Below the pieces are notes generated by a model that made no database searches, had not been told where the DNA came from, and saw nothing but the letters and a program-made list of their open reading frames with translations. Below are positions 1 to 8,773 of a stretch of DNA of 64,000 nucleotides, one piece after another. Origin of the DNA: CALMEH01 sp964548225 (GTDB lineage: Bacteria > Acidobacteriota > Blastocatellia > Pyrinomonadales > Pyrinomonadaceae). Position numbers and translations under genes: made by a program. Every line of letters starts with the position of its first letter. The stretch's first letter is position 1. The DNA lies in contig CAZJQP010000004.1 in assembly GCA_964548225.1 (NCBI GenBank), forward strand, positions 91,695 through 155,694. The letters run 5' to 3'.

Positions 1-215
1 GAAATATCGTGATCAATAAACTGGGCAAAATAGGTGTAGCCAGAGGGAATAGAAGAATTTGTTTCTTCTCTATCAAATCTATTTCCTAGATCTAAATTTT
101 TGGGATAAAATTCAGGCGTTCTAGTTAAATAAAGAGCTAAGCTGTCTAAATCAAAGTTATTCGGCTTAAATTCTCCAAGATTCTTGAACATTTTCCTGTA
201 ATCGGAATTTGGCAT
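1..215 (-). CDS. Animal-type haem peroxidase family protein, N-terminal part (cut by left edge)
   Basis: Read on the minus strand from an ATG at 215, the frame is open to the window edge (71 complete codons). It contains YRKMFKNL followed by IPSGYTYFAQFIDHDI. The TYxxQFxDHD block is the distal-haem-side signature of the animal (cyclooxygenase/myeloperoxidase-like) haem peroxidase family, with the DH histidine as distal haem ligand. Bacterial members oxidise halides or organic substrates with peroxide. The frame stays open upstream to a stop at 309-311, so a GTG at 306-308 is an alternative start. Neither start has a convincing Shine-Dalgarno; an AAGGAG at 255-260 leads to no start codon. The family call rests on the motif only, because most of the protein lies outside the window. 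Confidence 0.75.
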   Translation of the reverse strand, partial: MPNSDYRKMFKNLGEFKPNNFDLDSLALYLTRTPEFYPKNLDLGNRFDREETNSSIPSGYTYFAQFIDHDI

Positions 216-432
216 ATATTTCTCTGATTTCGCAAATCTTTTAGTTAAAGATTTCTCCTTTATGATTTTTAACTTCTCTGAGAAAAAACTTCTTAAACAT
301 AAATGCACCTATTGAAAAAAAATCTTAAAGTTTTTTCAAGAAATAAAAAAAGTGTTCCTGTATTATGCACATTTTTTGAAAAAATGAAAAGTAATTGAAA
401 CTGAAAGCCTTATTTTATGGTTTCTCAAGCCG

Positions 433-2130
433 TCAAATTCTAATATTTCCAATCTTCTCCAGCTGCTTATCGGAACTCGGTTTGAGATAAGGCGCGTTGT
501 CTTGTTCGCGTTTGTCTTTCGATGCGGACGAATGCCAGCGTTGCCATTCGTTGGGTGCGTCGAAGGTTTCGCCGCCGTGTTGCGTCAGGCGCGGACGGAT
601 ACGGCACATTACGGGCGTGTTGATGCCTACGCCGGAAATTATGGCTTGACCTTTGGTTAGAGCCGGAAGTTCGGCGAGCATGGCGCGTCCTGCGCCTTCG
701 ACGGATTGGGCGACGGTTTGTTGGTCAATCGGGTTGACGATTCGCATAATGATTTGCGTCATACATTGTGAGAGAACATCTTGATCCAATTTGCCCGGAC
801 GTTGTGTTATAAGTCCGATGCCGACACCGAATTTTCTGCCCTCGCTGAGGATTTGCTTTAAAATATTTGTCGAAACGACACTTGTTCCGGCGGGCGCGAA
901 GCGGTGTGCTTCTTCCAACAAAGTGAAAACCGGATAAGGCAGATAATTTTCCGTATTTGGTGCGGATTCGCCGCGCACGGTGAGCATTCGGGCTTTGTTG
1001 ACTCGTCTAAGCAAAGTTCCGACGATGACTTGCTGTTCGTGCTGTTCGATGTCCGAAAGCTGAAAAATCGTGCATTGTCCGGGCGCGAATAAATCTTTCA
1101 AAGGAATGTGGTCGTTTGCCGAAAAAATGCCGCCTTCGCGGTCAAAACGCGAGTCCAAACGCCACAACAAACCTTCAATCGAACTGACATTTCCGCCGTC
1201 GGATTTGCCTTCGGTTGTATATTTTTGATTCGTAACTTCGTCGCGCAAATCGTGATAGGCGTAAGCATAATCTTGCCGTCTTTCGACTCGTAATTTTTCG
1301 TTTAGACTACGAAAAGCAAGCGAGAGAAAATGAAGCATTTTGTCCGATGTTCCTTCGGGCAGAAGATATTTGATGTCGGCTTCGGTCAAGGTTGAAAACC
1401 GAACCTTTATTTTATCGGGCGTAAAAATTTTGACTTCGGGTTTGTAGCCGTTTGCGCCGAGAAACTGTGAATTTCCCATAATCGAACTCATCGTATAATA
1501 TTCGCCGTGCGGGTCAACAATTAAAACCGCCGCACCATTAAACGGGCGCATCATTTCTTCAATCAAAACTCCGGCGGTGTAAGATTTTCCCGAACCTGTC
1601 GAAGCCAAAATCGCCAAATGAGTAGAAACGACATCTTTGACCGAAAGCACAACGGGAACTTCGCCTTTTTTGCGCGTCAAAAGCGAACCGATATGCGCCG
1701 AGCCTAATTCTTCCGAGCGTTTTGGACTGAGCATTTCGGAAAGCGTTTCGCTCGATGCGAGAAAACAAGCGTCGCCCGGATTCGGCGGGATTCGCGGATT
1801 GTTGAAATCTTTGACCGATTTATCATAAAAACCGATAGTTTCAACCGTAATTTCGTAAATCTCGCAACCTTCCGCGTCTAAACCAATCAGCGAAGAAACG
1901 AGCGCGGGCGGTGTGTTCGGGTCGGAAAGAAATGTGTCGGGCAGATTTCTGACCAATTTTCGCCCTTTAATCGTGCCGATAATTTGCCGTGTTTCATCGC
2001 CGTCTTTCGCTTCATAATAAACAAATTCGCCGATGCGCGTTTTTTTGTTGTCTTTGGTAATAAAAAGATACTCGTGCGGAAGCAAGCCTGGACCTTTAAC
2101 TGTGCCGATGAGTTTATCTGTATGTGCCAT
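433..2130 (-). CDS. HerA-like hexameric ATPase/helicase (DUF87)
   Basis: 565 residues. An N-terminal beta-barrel-like region (about 1-105, HAS-barrel position) precedes a RecA-like ATPase domain. Walker A is ASTGSGKS near residue 177, followed by a VDPHGEY strand near 205. A Walker B with catalytic acid lies in FTLLEEAHRFAP, and a QRPGKLDQDVLSQC segment near the C-terminus is typical of HerA/VirB4-type ATPases. HerA proteins form hexameric DNA translocases. Many work with the nuclease NurA in end resection, others in defence systems, but no NurA or SIR2/nuclease partner is visible here. The gene is monocistronic on the minus strand and divergent from the beta-propeller gene. No clear Shine-Dalgarno precedes the ATG. 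Cellular role unassigned. Confidence 0.85.
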   Translation of the reverse strand: MAHTDKLIGTVKGPGLLPHEYLFITKDNKKTRIGEFVYYEAKDGDETRQIIGTIKGRKLVRNLPDTFLSDPNTPPALVSSLIGLDAEGCEIYEITVETIGFYDKSVKDFNNPRIPPNPGDACFLASSETLSEMLSPKRSEELGSAHIGSLLTRKKGEVPVVLSVKDVVSTHLAILASTGSGKSYTAGVLIEEMMRPFNGAAVLIVDPHGEYYTMSSIMGNSQFLGANGYKPEVKIFTPDKIKVRFSTLTEADIKYLLPEGTSDKMLHFLSLAFRSLNEKLRVERRQDYAYAYHDLRDEVTNQKYTTEGKSDGGNVSSIEGLLWRLDSRFDREGGIFSANDHIPLKDLFAPGQCTIFQLSDIEQHEQQVIVGTLLRRVNKARMLTVRGESAPNTENYLPYPVFTLLEEAHRFAPAGTSVVSTNILKQILSEGRKFGVGIGLITQRPGKLDQDVLSQCMTQIIMRIVNPIDQQTVAQSVEGAGRAMLAELPALTKGQAIISGVGINTPVMCRIRPRLTQHGGETFDAPNEWQRWHSSASKDKREQDNAPYLKPSSDKQLEKIGNIRI

Positions 2131-2293
2131 AATTCAGGGAAATTATAGCACAAAAAAACGTCTGTTTTTCTATCGAAGCGCGAAACGCAAATTTGCCGAT
2201 TTTTATAATTCTGAAACCTTATTTTGACTCGATTCGTAAAACGGTCATCATTTATCTGCCATTAAAATTTTTACAAAAAAGGGTTTGGAATTT

Positions 2294-3274
2294 ATGCAAA
2301 AGATTGTCTTATTTTTATTCACATTAGGGCTGATTTTCATCAGTTCGACAAATATTTTCTCCGCAACGCTCGTCGTTTTGAACAAAACAGACGCGACTTT
2401 GGCAATTGTGGACGCGAAAAATATGAAAGTTATCGCCAAAGTTCCGACGGGCAATTCGCCGCACGAAGTTGTGCTTTCGGCGGATGGAAAAACTGCTTTT
2501 GTCGCAAATTATGGAGACGCACAAACGCCCGGAAGCTCGCTTTCGGTAATTGATTTAGAAGCGAAAAAAGAACTTCGGCGCGTTGATTTGTCGCCTTTGA
2601 TGCGTCCGCACGGATTGCAGGAAATCGGTGGGAAAATCTATTTTACGGCGGAAGTAAATCGTCTGATTGCGCGTTATGATCCGACCGCGAATAAGGTTGA
2701 TTGGCTGATGGGAACAGGACAAAACCTTTCACATATGTTGGTTGGAAGCGCAGACCAAAAGCGTTTTTATACGGCGAATATCGGTTCGGATTCGGTTACG
2801 GCATTTGAATTTACAAGCGTTCCGCCGGCGCAATCGCGCATTGTAAACATCGCTGTCGGCAAACAACCTGAAGCGATTGATTTGTCGCCGGACGGCAAAG
2901 AAGTTTGGGTTGGACTCAATGCCGAAGGCGCAGTTGATGTGATTGATACGGCGACAAATAAAGTCGTCGAAAAACTGAAATTGGGCGAACGTCCGTATCG
3001 TGTGAAATTTACGCCGGACGGCAAATTTGTCGTGATGACGATGCCGAATACGAAAGAACTTATTGTTGTCGAAGCCGCGACGCGCAAAGAAACAAAACGC
3101 ATTAAACTCGAAAGCGCACCGCTCGGAATCATCTTTTCAAAAGATGGCAAAACGGCTTTTGTTTCCGCCGTGCAGGAAGATTTTGTGCTGAAAATTGATA
3201 TGGAAAAAAGCACGGTTTCGAGCAAGGTCGAAACCGGCAAAGTTCCCGACGGCATTGCCTTGACGGGAATGTAA
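2294..3274 (+). CDS. Secreted YncE-like YVTN beta-propeller protein
   Basis: About 326 residues from the ATG at 2294. I prefer it to an in-frame TTG at 2285 because the signal peptide (MQKIVLFLFTLGLIF...) then starts directly. After the cleavage region come at least five blade repeats with an xDGKxAFVxN pattern (for example SADGKTAFVANYG, SPDGKEVWVGL, TPDGKFVVMT, SKDGKTAFVSA). These are the 40-45 residue YVTN/lactonase-like repeats of a seven-bladed propeller. Such proteins are periplasmic or exported and mostly of unknown substrate; some YncE relatives bind DNA or surface polymers. It leads a plus-strand series with the M28 peptidase (44-nt gap) and the amidohydrolase. Confidence 0.8.
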   Translation: MQKIVLFLFTLGLIFISSTNIFSATLVVLNKTDATLAIVDAKNMKVIAKVPTGNSPHEVVLSADGKTAFVANYGDAQTPGSSLSVIDLEAKKELRRVDLSPLMRPHGLQEIGGKIYFTAEVNRLIARYDPTANKVDWLMGTGQNLSHMLVGSADQKRFYTANIGSDSVTAFEFTSVPPAQSRIVNIAVGKQPEAIDLSPDGKEVWVGLNAEGAVDVIDTATNKVVEKLKLGERPYRVKFTPDGKFVVMTMPNTKELIVVEAATRKETKRIKLESAPLGIIFSKDGKTAFVSAVQEDFVLKIDMEKSTVSSKVETGKVPDGIALTGM

Positions 3275-3318
3275 AGCATTTATTTTTATAACTTTAATTA
3301 AATTTAGTGAGGAAACAT

Positions 3319-4971
3319 ATGAGAAAATTACTGGCATTTATTTTACTTTTATTCATTTTTTCGAGCGTTCCGTCGCAAGCGGTTTTTGCTCAGAACAAAA
3401 CAAAAAACAGCAAGACGACTGTAACCGCGCCGAAATTCGGGAATACGGATGGCATAACTGCCGCGCAGTTGAAAAATTATCTCGAATTTATCGCGTCGGA
3501 CGAACTCGAAGGACGCGACACTCCTTCACGCGGACTTGACATTGCGGCGATGTTTATCGCTTCGCATCTGAAAAGCTGGAACATCAAACCGGCGGGCGAC
3601 AACGGAACTTATTTTCAGAAATTTCCGCTCAAACGCACGATTGTTGATGCAACCAATACGAAGCTCAGTTTGAACACACAATCTTTCGTTTATGGCGAAG
3701 ATTTTACAACGAATTTTAATGCCGGAGAAGTTTCCGGCAATCTTGTCTATGCCGGACACGGTTGGGTTATTAAGTCAAAAAACGTCAATGCGTATCAAGG
3801 AATTGATGTCAGAGACAAAATTGTTGTCGTTGCAAATACTTTGCCGAAAGGTATTACTTTCAATGATTTACAAGGAAAACCGGGCGAAGATTGGATGTCG
3901 CCCGCGCTTTACGCGCAAACAAACGGCGCGAAAGCTGTAATTTCCGTCGGAAGTTTCTCAAACACCGCAAACATAAAAATAAGCAAATATGACCAAACCG
4001 TCAGAGGTAATTTGGTTTTTGGAAAACAAGAGCCGTCGCAGATTACAATTCCGACAATTGTAGCGATGCCGCGTCTTGTGAACGCGATATTTCGAGGCGA
4101 AAAATCAAACGGAACGAATGTTTTTACAAAAGCGATGACGGGCGAACCGCTCGATGGGTTTGAAATCAGTGCAGCTAAAAAAATCAGTTTGAATGTGGCG
4201 ACGAAAACCGAAGACACATATTCGCAAAACGTCGTCGGAATTTTGGAAGGAAGCGATCCGGTTTTGAAGAACGAATATGTTGCAGTTGGCGCACACTACG
4301 ACCACGTTGGAATGAATCCGTTTTGGAACGGCGACGACAAAATTTGGAACGGCGCAGACGATGACGGTTCGGGAACGGTTGCGGTTCTTTCGATGGCAGA
4401 AGCCTTTGCCAAAGGCGCACAACGTCCGAAACGCTCGATTCTTTTCATCTGGCACGCGGGCGAGGAAAAAGGTTTATGGGGAAGCGAATATTTTACAGAC
4501 AATCCGACTGTTCCGATTGGTTCAATTATTACAGAACTTATCATAGTTATGATTGGACGCTATCAAAATCCGGGCGACGAAAATCATCCGCAAAATAAAG
4601 ATCTGCCGAAACCGAACGAAATCTTTCTTATCGGCTCGAAAATGATGTCAACCGAACTCGGCGAAGTCAGCGAGGCAACGAATAAATCATTTCTGAATTT
4701 GAGTTTTAACTACAAATACGACGACCCGAAAGACCCCGAACAATTTTTCTATCGTTCCGACCACTACAATTATGCGCGAAAGGGAATTCCAATCATTTTC
4801 TATATGGACGGAAGCCACGCCGATTATCATCAAGTCTCGGATTCGGTTGAAAAAATCAATTTCGAAGCAATGGAAAAAGTCGTGCGGACAATTTTCGCAA
4901 CCGGCTGGGAACTTGCCAATCGTCCAACTCGTCCGAAAGTTGATAAGCCTTTGAAACTCGACGAAAATTAA
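3319..4971 (+). CDS. Secreted M28-family zinc aminopeptidase with PA insert; one metal-ligand Asp replaced by Val
   Basis: 550 residues from the ATG at 3319, which has GAGG six bases upstream; a GTG at 3307 is in frame but less likely. A signal peptide ends near residue 25. A protease-associated (PA) insert spans about 110-250, and the M28 catalytic domain about 305-540. Metal-site residues seen are His326 in GAHYDH, Asp347 in GADDDGSG, the Glu pair 382-383 in HAGEEKG, and a late His in HADYH. The fourth ligand normally sits in an N-x-D-M-I-G motif, but here the sequence is LIIVMIGR, with Val at the Asp position (codon 4546-4548). M28 enzymes remove N-terminal residues from peptides; with this change activity is uncertain. 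It is followed 19 nt later by the amidohydrolase. Confidence 0.88.
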   Translation: MRKLLAFILLLFIFSSVPSQAVFAQNKTKNSKTTVTAPKFGNTDGITAAQLKNYLEFIASDELEGRDTPSRGLDIAAMFIASHLKSWNIKPAGDNGTYFQKFPLKRTIVDATNTKLSLNTQSFVYGEDFTTNFNAGEVSGNLVYAGHGWVIKSKNVNAYQGIDVRDKIVVVANTLPKGITFNDLQGKPGEDWMSPALYAQTNGAKAVISVGSFSNTANIKISKYDQTVRGNLVFGKQEPSQITIPTIVAMPRLVNAIFRGEKSNGTNVFTKAMTGEPLDGFEISAAKKISLNVATKTEDTYSQNVVGILEGSDPVLKNEYVAVGAHYDHVGMNPFWNGDDKIWNGADDDGSGTVAVLSMAEAFAKGAQRPKRSILFIWHAGEEKGLWGSEYFTDNPTVPIGSIITELIIVMIGRYQNPGDENHPQNKDLPKPNEIFLIGSKMMSTELGEVSEATNKSFLNLSFNYKYDDPKDPEQFFYRSDHYNYARKGIPIIFYMDGSHADYHQVSDSVEKINFEAMEKVVRTIFATGWELANRPTRPKVDKPLKLDEN

Positions 4972-4990
4972 ATTTTTGGAGAAAGCAGTT

Positions 4991-7228
4991 ATGAAAAATC
5001 TATTGTTTGTTTTTATCTTAATTCTATTCGTTTCAATAACAATTTCGGCGCAAACTGTCGCTTTTCTGAATGTCAATGTTATTCCGATGGACAAAGAGCG
5101 CGTTTTGCAAAATCAAACCGTGCTTGTCTCAAACGGAATTATTACGGCAATCGGCAAAAGCGTGAAAATTCCGAAAGACGTGCAAGTTATTGACGGCAAA
5201 GGGAAATATCTGATTCCGGGTTTGATGGATATGCACACGCATCTGCTTTCGGATGGTGATGATTATCCGAAATCTATTGCCGAAGATGAATTGAAAGTGA
5301 TGATTGCCAACGGCGTTACGACGATTCGCCTTATGATTGGAACGCCCGAACAATTGATTTTACGCGCAAAATCGGCAAACGGCGAAATTATCGCGCCGAC
5401 AATTTATTCGGCAAGTCCGCATCTGACAGGACGCGAGCAGGGAAATGATTTTGTCGTCAACACGGCAGACGAAGCGCGTGAAGCCGTTCGCAAATCGAAA
5501 GCGGCGGGTTACGATTTCATCAAAATCACGACTTTTATCAAGGCGGAAGTTTATGAAGCGGCGGTTGACGAGGCGGCGAAGCAAAATATTCGCGTCGTCG
5601 GACACGCCGATTCGCGTTTTGTCGGAGTTGAACGTGCGCTGAAAGCCAGACAACAAATCGAACATCTCGACGGTTATATGGAAATGCTTCTGAAAACCGA
5701 CGCGCCGATGAAAGGTTCGGTTTCCGACCTTTATATTTACGATTTGAAAAACTGGGAAAGCCTCGATTTAATTGACGAAAGCAAGATTCCCGATTTGGCA
5801 AAACGCACGGTTGAAGCGAATCCGTTTGTTGACCCGACACAGCATTTTATGAAAAATACATTCGGTTTGCCGCGCACGGAAGAATCAATCCGCGCTCAGC
5901 CGGATTTTAGATTTTATCCGAAAAAGGTGCAAGATTTTTTCATCAATTTTCATAAAAGACATCGCCTTTTTACGCAAGTTCCAATCGAAAAACGCGCTCG
6001 TTGGATAGCGATTCGGGACAAAATGATTAAAGCGATTTACGACGCTGGCGGCAAAATTATGGCTGGTTCGGATTCGCCTGAATTTCTGTTTCTTTACGGT
6101 TTTTCACAGCACCGCGAACTGCGTGCGTTAGCTGATGCAGGACTTTCAAATTATGCCGCGCTCGAAGCCGGAACGAAAAATCCTTCCGCTTTTTTCGGAA
6201 CTTTGGACAAAGTTGGAACAATTGAAAAAGGCAAACGCGCTGACCTTATTTTGCTCGATGCAAATCCACTCGAAAACATCTCGAACACCGAAAAGCGTTC
6301 CGGCGTGATGCTCAAAGGCAAATATTACACGCAAACCGAAATGAACAAATGGCTCGACGAAATTGCTCCGAAAATTTCAAATTCATATATCGAAAAACCG
6401 ACTCCGCAAGAAGAAGCAGGCGCGGTTGCCGACAAACTTTTTGAGGCGATGAAAGCAAAAAATGCCGAAGCAATTAAAGCGACATTTTTGCCGAACGGAC
6501 AATTAACCGCACTCGATAAACCTCGAAACGGCGAAGGTTTTTCGACGACGCGAAACTATTCGGCAGACGCTTTTGCAAAATTGATTTCCGAATCGAAAGG
6601 CGGCGAATTTATCGAAAAAATGCCCGAAAAAGACGTGCGAATTTACGGCGATGCGGCGGTTGTAACGGGACGTTACACATTTCACGTCGGCGATAAATTT
6701 TCGCATTGCGGAACGAACGCTTTTCATCTTTTGAAAACCGAATCGGGCTGGAAAATCGCCAATGCGACTTCGACGCTTGAGTTTGCAAATTGCGATAAAA
6801 AAGCGTCGGTCGAAACAGGACAAACCGATGCTTTGAAAGCGGTTGATAAACTTTTTGAACTGATGACGGCGCATAATCCGGCGGAAATCATTGCGCTTCA
6901 CACACCCGAATCGCAATTGACCGCGCTCATCAAAGGACGCGACGGCAAAAGCCGCATCGAAAATCTTTCGCGTGAAGCATTTTCCAAGTTTTTCGAGAAG
7001 AAAACCGCCGAAATTTTAGAGAAAATGTATGACATAAAATCGTTTGAATTCGGCGATATGGCGACGGTTGACGGACGTTATATTTTTACTGTGAACAATA
7101 AATTACAGCATTGCGGAATGAATTCTTTTCATTTGATAAAAACTGCCGATGGTTGGAAACTCGGCAATTCTATTTCTACTATCGAGCCAAACGGCTGCAC
7201 CGAAAAAGAGAAAGGAATGGTTAAATAA
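4991..7228 (+). CDS. Secreted amidohydrolase fused to two tandem NTF2/SnoaL-like domains
   Basis: 745 residues from the ATG at 4991, with GGAG nine bases upstream; an upstream TTG at 4976 overlaps that Shine-Dalgarno and is rejected. A signal peptide is followed by a metal-dependent amidohydrolase domain (about 25-455). This has the HxH metal motif in DMHTHLL, an HxD region in VVGHADSRF, a late GSDSPEF aspartate, and the C-terminal GTIEKGKRADLILLDANP strand typical of imidazolonepropionase/prolidase-like members. The last 270 residues are two homologous repeats. Each starts with DKLFE(A/L)M and ends with HCGxNxFHLxKTxxGWKxxNxxSTxE, matching an NTF2-like (DUF4440/SnoaL type) fold. The neighbouring peptidase suggests work on dipeptides or N-acyl compounds (inference). 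Confidence 0.82.
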   Translation: MKNLLFVFILILFVSITISAQTVAFLNVNVIPMDKERVLQNQTVLVSNGIITAIGKSVKIPKDVQVIDGKGKYLIPGLMDMHTHLLSDGDDYPKSIAEDELKVMIANGVTTIRLMIGTPEQLILRAKSANGEIIAPTIYSASPHLTGREQGNDFVVNTADEAREAVRKSKAAGYDFIKITTFIKAEVYEAAVDEAAKQNIRVVGHADSRFVGVERALKARQQIEHLDGYMEMLLKTDAPMKGSVSDLYIYDLKNWESLDLIDESKIPDLAKRTVEANPFVDPTQHFMKNTFGLPRTEESIRAQPDFRFYPKKVQDFFINFHKRHRLFTQVPIEKRARWIAIRDKMIKAIYDAGGKIMAGSDSPEFLFLYGFSQHRELRALADAGLSNYAALEAGTKNPSAFFGTLDKVGTIEKGKRADLILLDANPLENISNTEKRSGVMLKGKYYTQTEMNKWLDEIAPKISNSYIEKPTPQEEAGAVADKLFEAMKAKNAEAIKATFLPNGQLTALDKPRNGEGFSTTRNYSADAFAKLISESKGGEFIEKMPEKDVRIYGDAAVVTGRYTFHVGDKFSHCGTNAFHLLKTESGWKIANATSTLEFANCDKKASVETGQTDALKAVDKLFELMTAHNPAEIIALHTPESQLTALIKGRDGKSRIENLSREAFSKFFEKKTAEILEKMYDIKSFEFGDMATVDGRYIFTVNNKLQHCGMNSFHLIKTADGWKLGNSISTIEPNGCTEKEKGMVK

Positions 7229-7255
7229 CAAAGTAAATAATTGGACAAAACTAAC

Positions 7256-7328
7256 CTGCAGAATCCCGCACGGGGTAAAGGTATAAAAACCTGAAAAACA
7301 ACCTGTTTACTTCGTGCGCGTTTCTGCA
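7256..7328. repeat. Imperfect inverted repeat between amidohydrolase and DUF4112 gene
   Basis: Arms 7256-7279 and 7306-7328 pair with a few mismatches around CGCACGGGGTAAA / TTTACTTCGTGCG. It lies between convergent genes and could act as a bidirectional transcription stop. Confidence 0.5.
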
Positions 7329-7369
7329 AAAACTATAATTCTGTCCACTTACTTAAAACCAAACATCAA

Positions 7370-7915
7370 TCATAAAACTCTGAATAAATCCCAAATACCT
7401 TTAAACAAAAAACCTAAAATAAACAAGCTCAGCAAAACCGAGCCAACGAGAATGCCGATTAACAGCAAGATCATTCCGATCACGAAAATCCAATCACCGG
7501 TTGTGCCGCGCCCGCGTCCTTCACCGTTTTCACGGATTAGTTCGATATTTTGCTTGTTTGCCTTCCAGAAAAAATCGAACGCATCGCCGATAAACGGAAT
7601 TGAGCCGATGACGTAATCCAAGCCGATGTTGAAAGCCATTCGCACAAGCGTGATTTTCGGCACGCCGTAACGCACACCGGCAATGAGAATGTAAAACGAA
7701 ACGAGCGATGTCGAAAGATCGCCGACATTCGGAATTAAACCGATTAGCGAATCCAGTCCGAATTTGAATCCTGTTCCCGGAACTTTGAAAAGCCCGTCCA
7801 AATAGCGCGAAAGAGTTTCTAAACTTTCTTCGATTTCGATTTGTTTTTCTCTCTGCGGCGACAAATCGGAGATTTCCCGGTTTTCAATTACTTCAACGAC
7901 TTCAACTACTTCCAT
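7370..7915 (-). CDS. DUF4112 domain membrane protein
   Basis: 181 residues. The centre holds the DUF4112 core: YLDGLFKVPGTGFKFG, a DSLIGLIPNVGD block, a second GSIPFIGDAFDFFWKANKQN block, and at least two hydrophobic segments, one of them close to the C-terminus (GMILLLIGILVGSVLLSLF). The family's function is not known; members are small integral membrane proteins. It is the last gene of a four-gene minus-strand operon, 15 nt after the zinc-ribbon gene's stop codon. Its N-terminus (MEVVEVVEVIEN) is a short acidic repeat. Confidence 0.8.
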   Translation of the reverse strand: MEVVEVVEVIENREISDLSPQREKQIEIEESLETLSRYLDGLFKVPGTGFKFGLDSLIGLIPNVGDLSTSLVSFYILIAGVRYGVPKITLVRMAFNIGLDYVIGSIPFIGDAFDFFWKANKQNIELIRENGEGRGRGTTGDWIFVIGMILLLIGILVGSVLLSLFILGFLFKGIWDLFRVL

Positions 7916-7930
7916 AATTTTTTCTAACTG

Positions 7931-8395
7931 TTACGCTTGCTCTTTCAATTTGCCGATTGCCTTTAAAATTTCGCGGCGATTTTTCGCGGATTTTATCCAA
8001 TTCGGTAACTTGCTTAAAAACGAATTTCGTCCCTTTTTTGTTCGTTCGCGCAATTTAGCGACAACGTAATTTTCCAAAATTTCGAGATGTTTTAAGTTAT
8101 TAGCCCAGAGCGTTTCGCCGCAACACGAGATTTTGAGCCATAATGGAAGTCGAAAATACCAATCGAAACCGTCGCCGATACTGATTTGTCCGCCGTTCCA
8201 ATTCTTTTGATAAGCGCAGGTTAAGCAAACAAGACGGCGTGGTGCGAAAAGTTTTTTATTGATTTTTTCCGAAGCTGTTTCGGTTGAAAAAACCTTCGCC
8301 TTTCCTGCACATTTCGGACAAACGACAAGAAATTCTTCGCCGAGTTCGTAAATCAGTTCACCCGTGTCTATGAATCTTTCGCTTTTGTCAGACAT
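7931..8395 (-). CDS. TFIIB-type zinc-ribbon protein of unknown function
   Basis: 154 residues. Two Cys pairs, VVCPKCAGKA and LVCLTCAYQKNW, about 30 residues apart, form a zinc ribbon. The following FDWYFRLPLWLKISCCGETLWANNLKHLEILENYVVA... block (shown here in part) is the conserved part of a family often labelled 'TFIIB-type zinc ribbon-containing' or, wrongly, 'replication restart helicase PriA'. The C-terminal half is basic and helical. Its start codon lies 3 nt after the stop codon of the broken upstream frame, so translation was probably coupled to that gene. Function unknown; a nucleic-acid or protein adaptor is possible. Confidence 0.7.
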   Translation of the reverse strand: MSDKSERFIDTGELIYELGEEFLVVCPKCAGKAKVFSTETASEKINKKLFAPRRLVCLTCAYQKNWNGGQISIGDGFDWYFRLPLWLKISCCGETLWANNLKHLEILENYVVAKLRERTKKGRNSFLSKLPNWIKSAKNRREILKAIGKLKEQA

Positions 8396-8398
8396 TTA

Positions 8399-8773
8399 TC
8401 AAACGACACAAGCTGCGTGTCCTAAAATTTCGTCACCGTCTTTCAAGTTCGAAGGCATCGGTTTCCAACCGTTTTGCAAACGAATTTCCAAAATCTCGTC
8501 GGCATTCGGGCGAAAATCCCAAACGGCAACTGCCGTTACCGCACCGAGTCAGGTTGTATCATAAACCAAAAATAAATTTTTATACGGCACAATTATATCG
8601 TGCGTAAATTCATCTTGCGTAAAAACTTCGGCGACAATCCGCGGATGAAAATCGCCTTTCGGTTTTGCATTTGCCCAACTCAAAACTTTTCCCAAAGTTT
8701 TATGTTTCAATAAATCTTTTTCGAGTTCGGCAAAATCTTCAACGGACAAATTTGAAAGATTTGTAATCTTCAT
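8399..8773 (-). pseudogene. Unrecognised 124-codon gene interrupted by an in-frame TGA
   Basis: The minus-strand frame opens at an ATG (8771-8773) that shares one base with the stop of the OmpA-like gene (TGATG overlap). It runs 74 codons to a TGA at 8549-8551, then continues in the same frame for 49 more codons (…AVWDFRPNADEILEIRL…) to a TGA at 8399-8401, 3 nt before the next gene. The fit of both ends to neighbouring genes indicates that the whole 8399-8773 frame was one gene. The internal codon could derive from TGG or CGA by one transition. I do not recognise the family: acidic N-terminal half, no signal peptide or membrane segment. It is a pseudogene, a sequencing error or a read-through gene. 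Confidence 0.6.
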
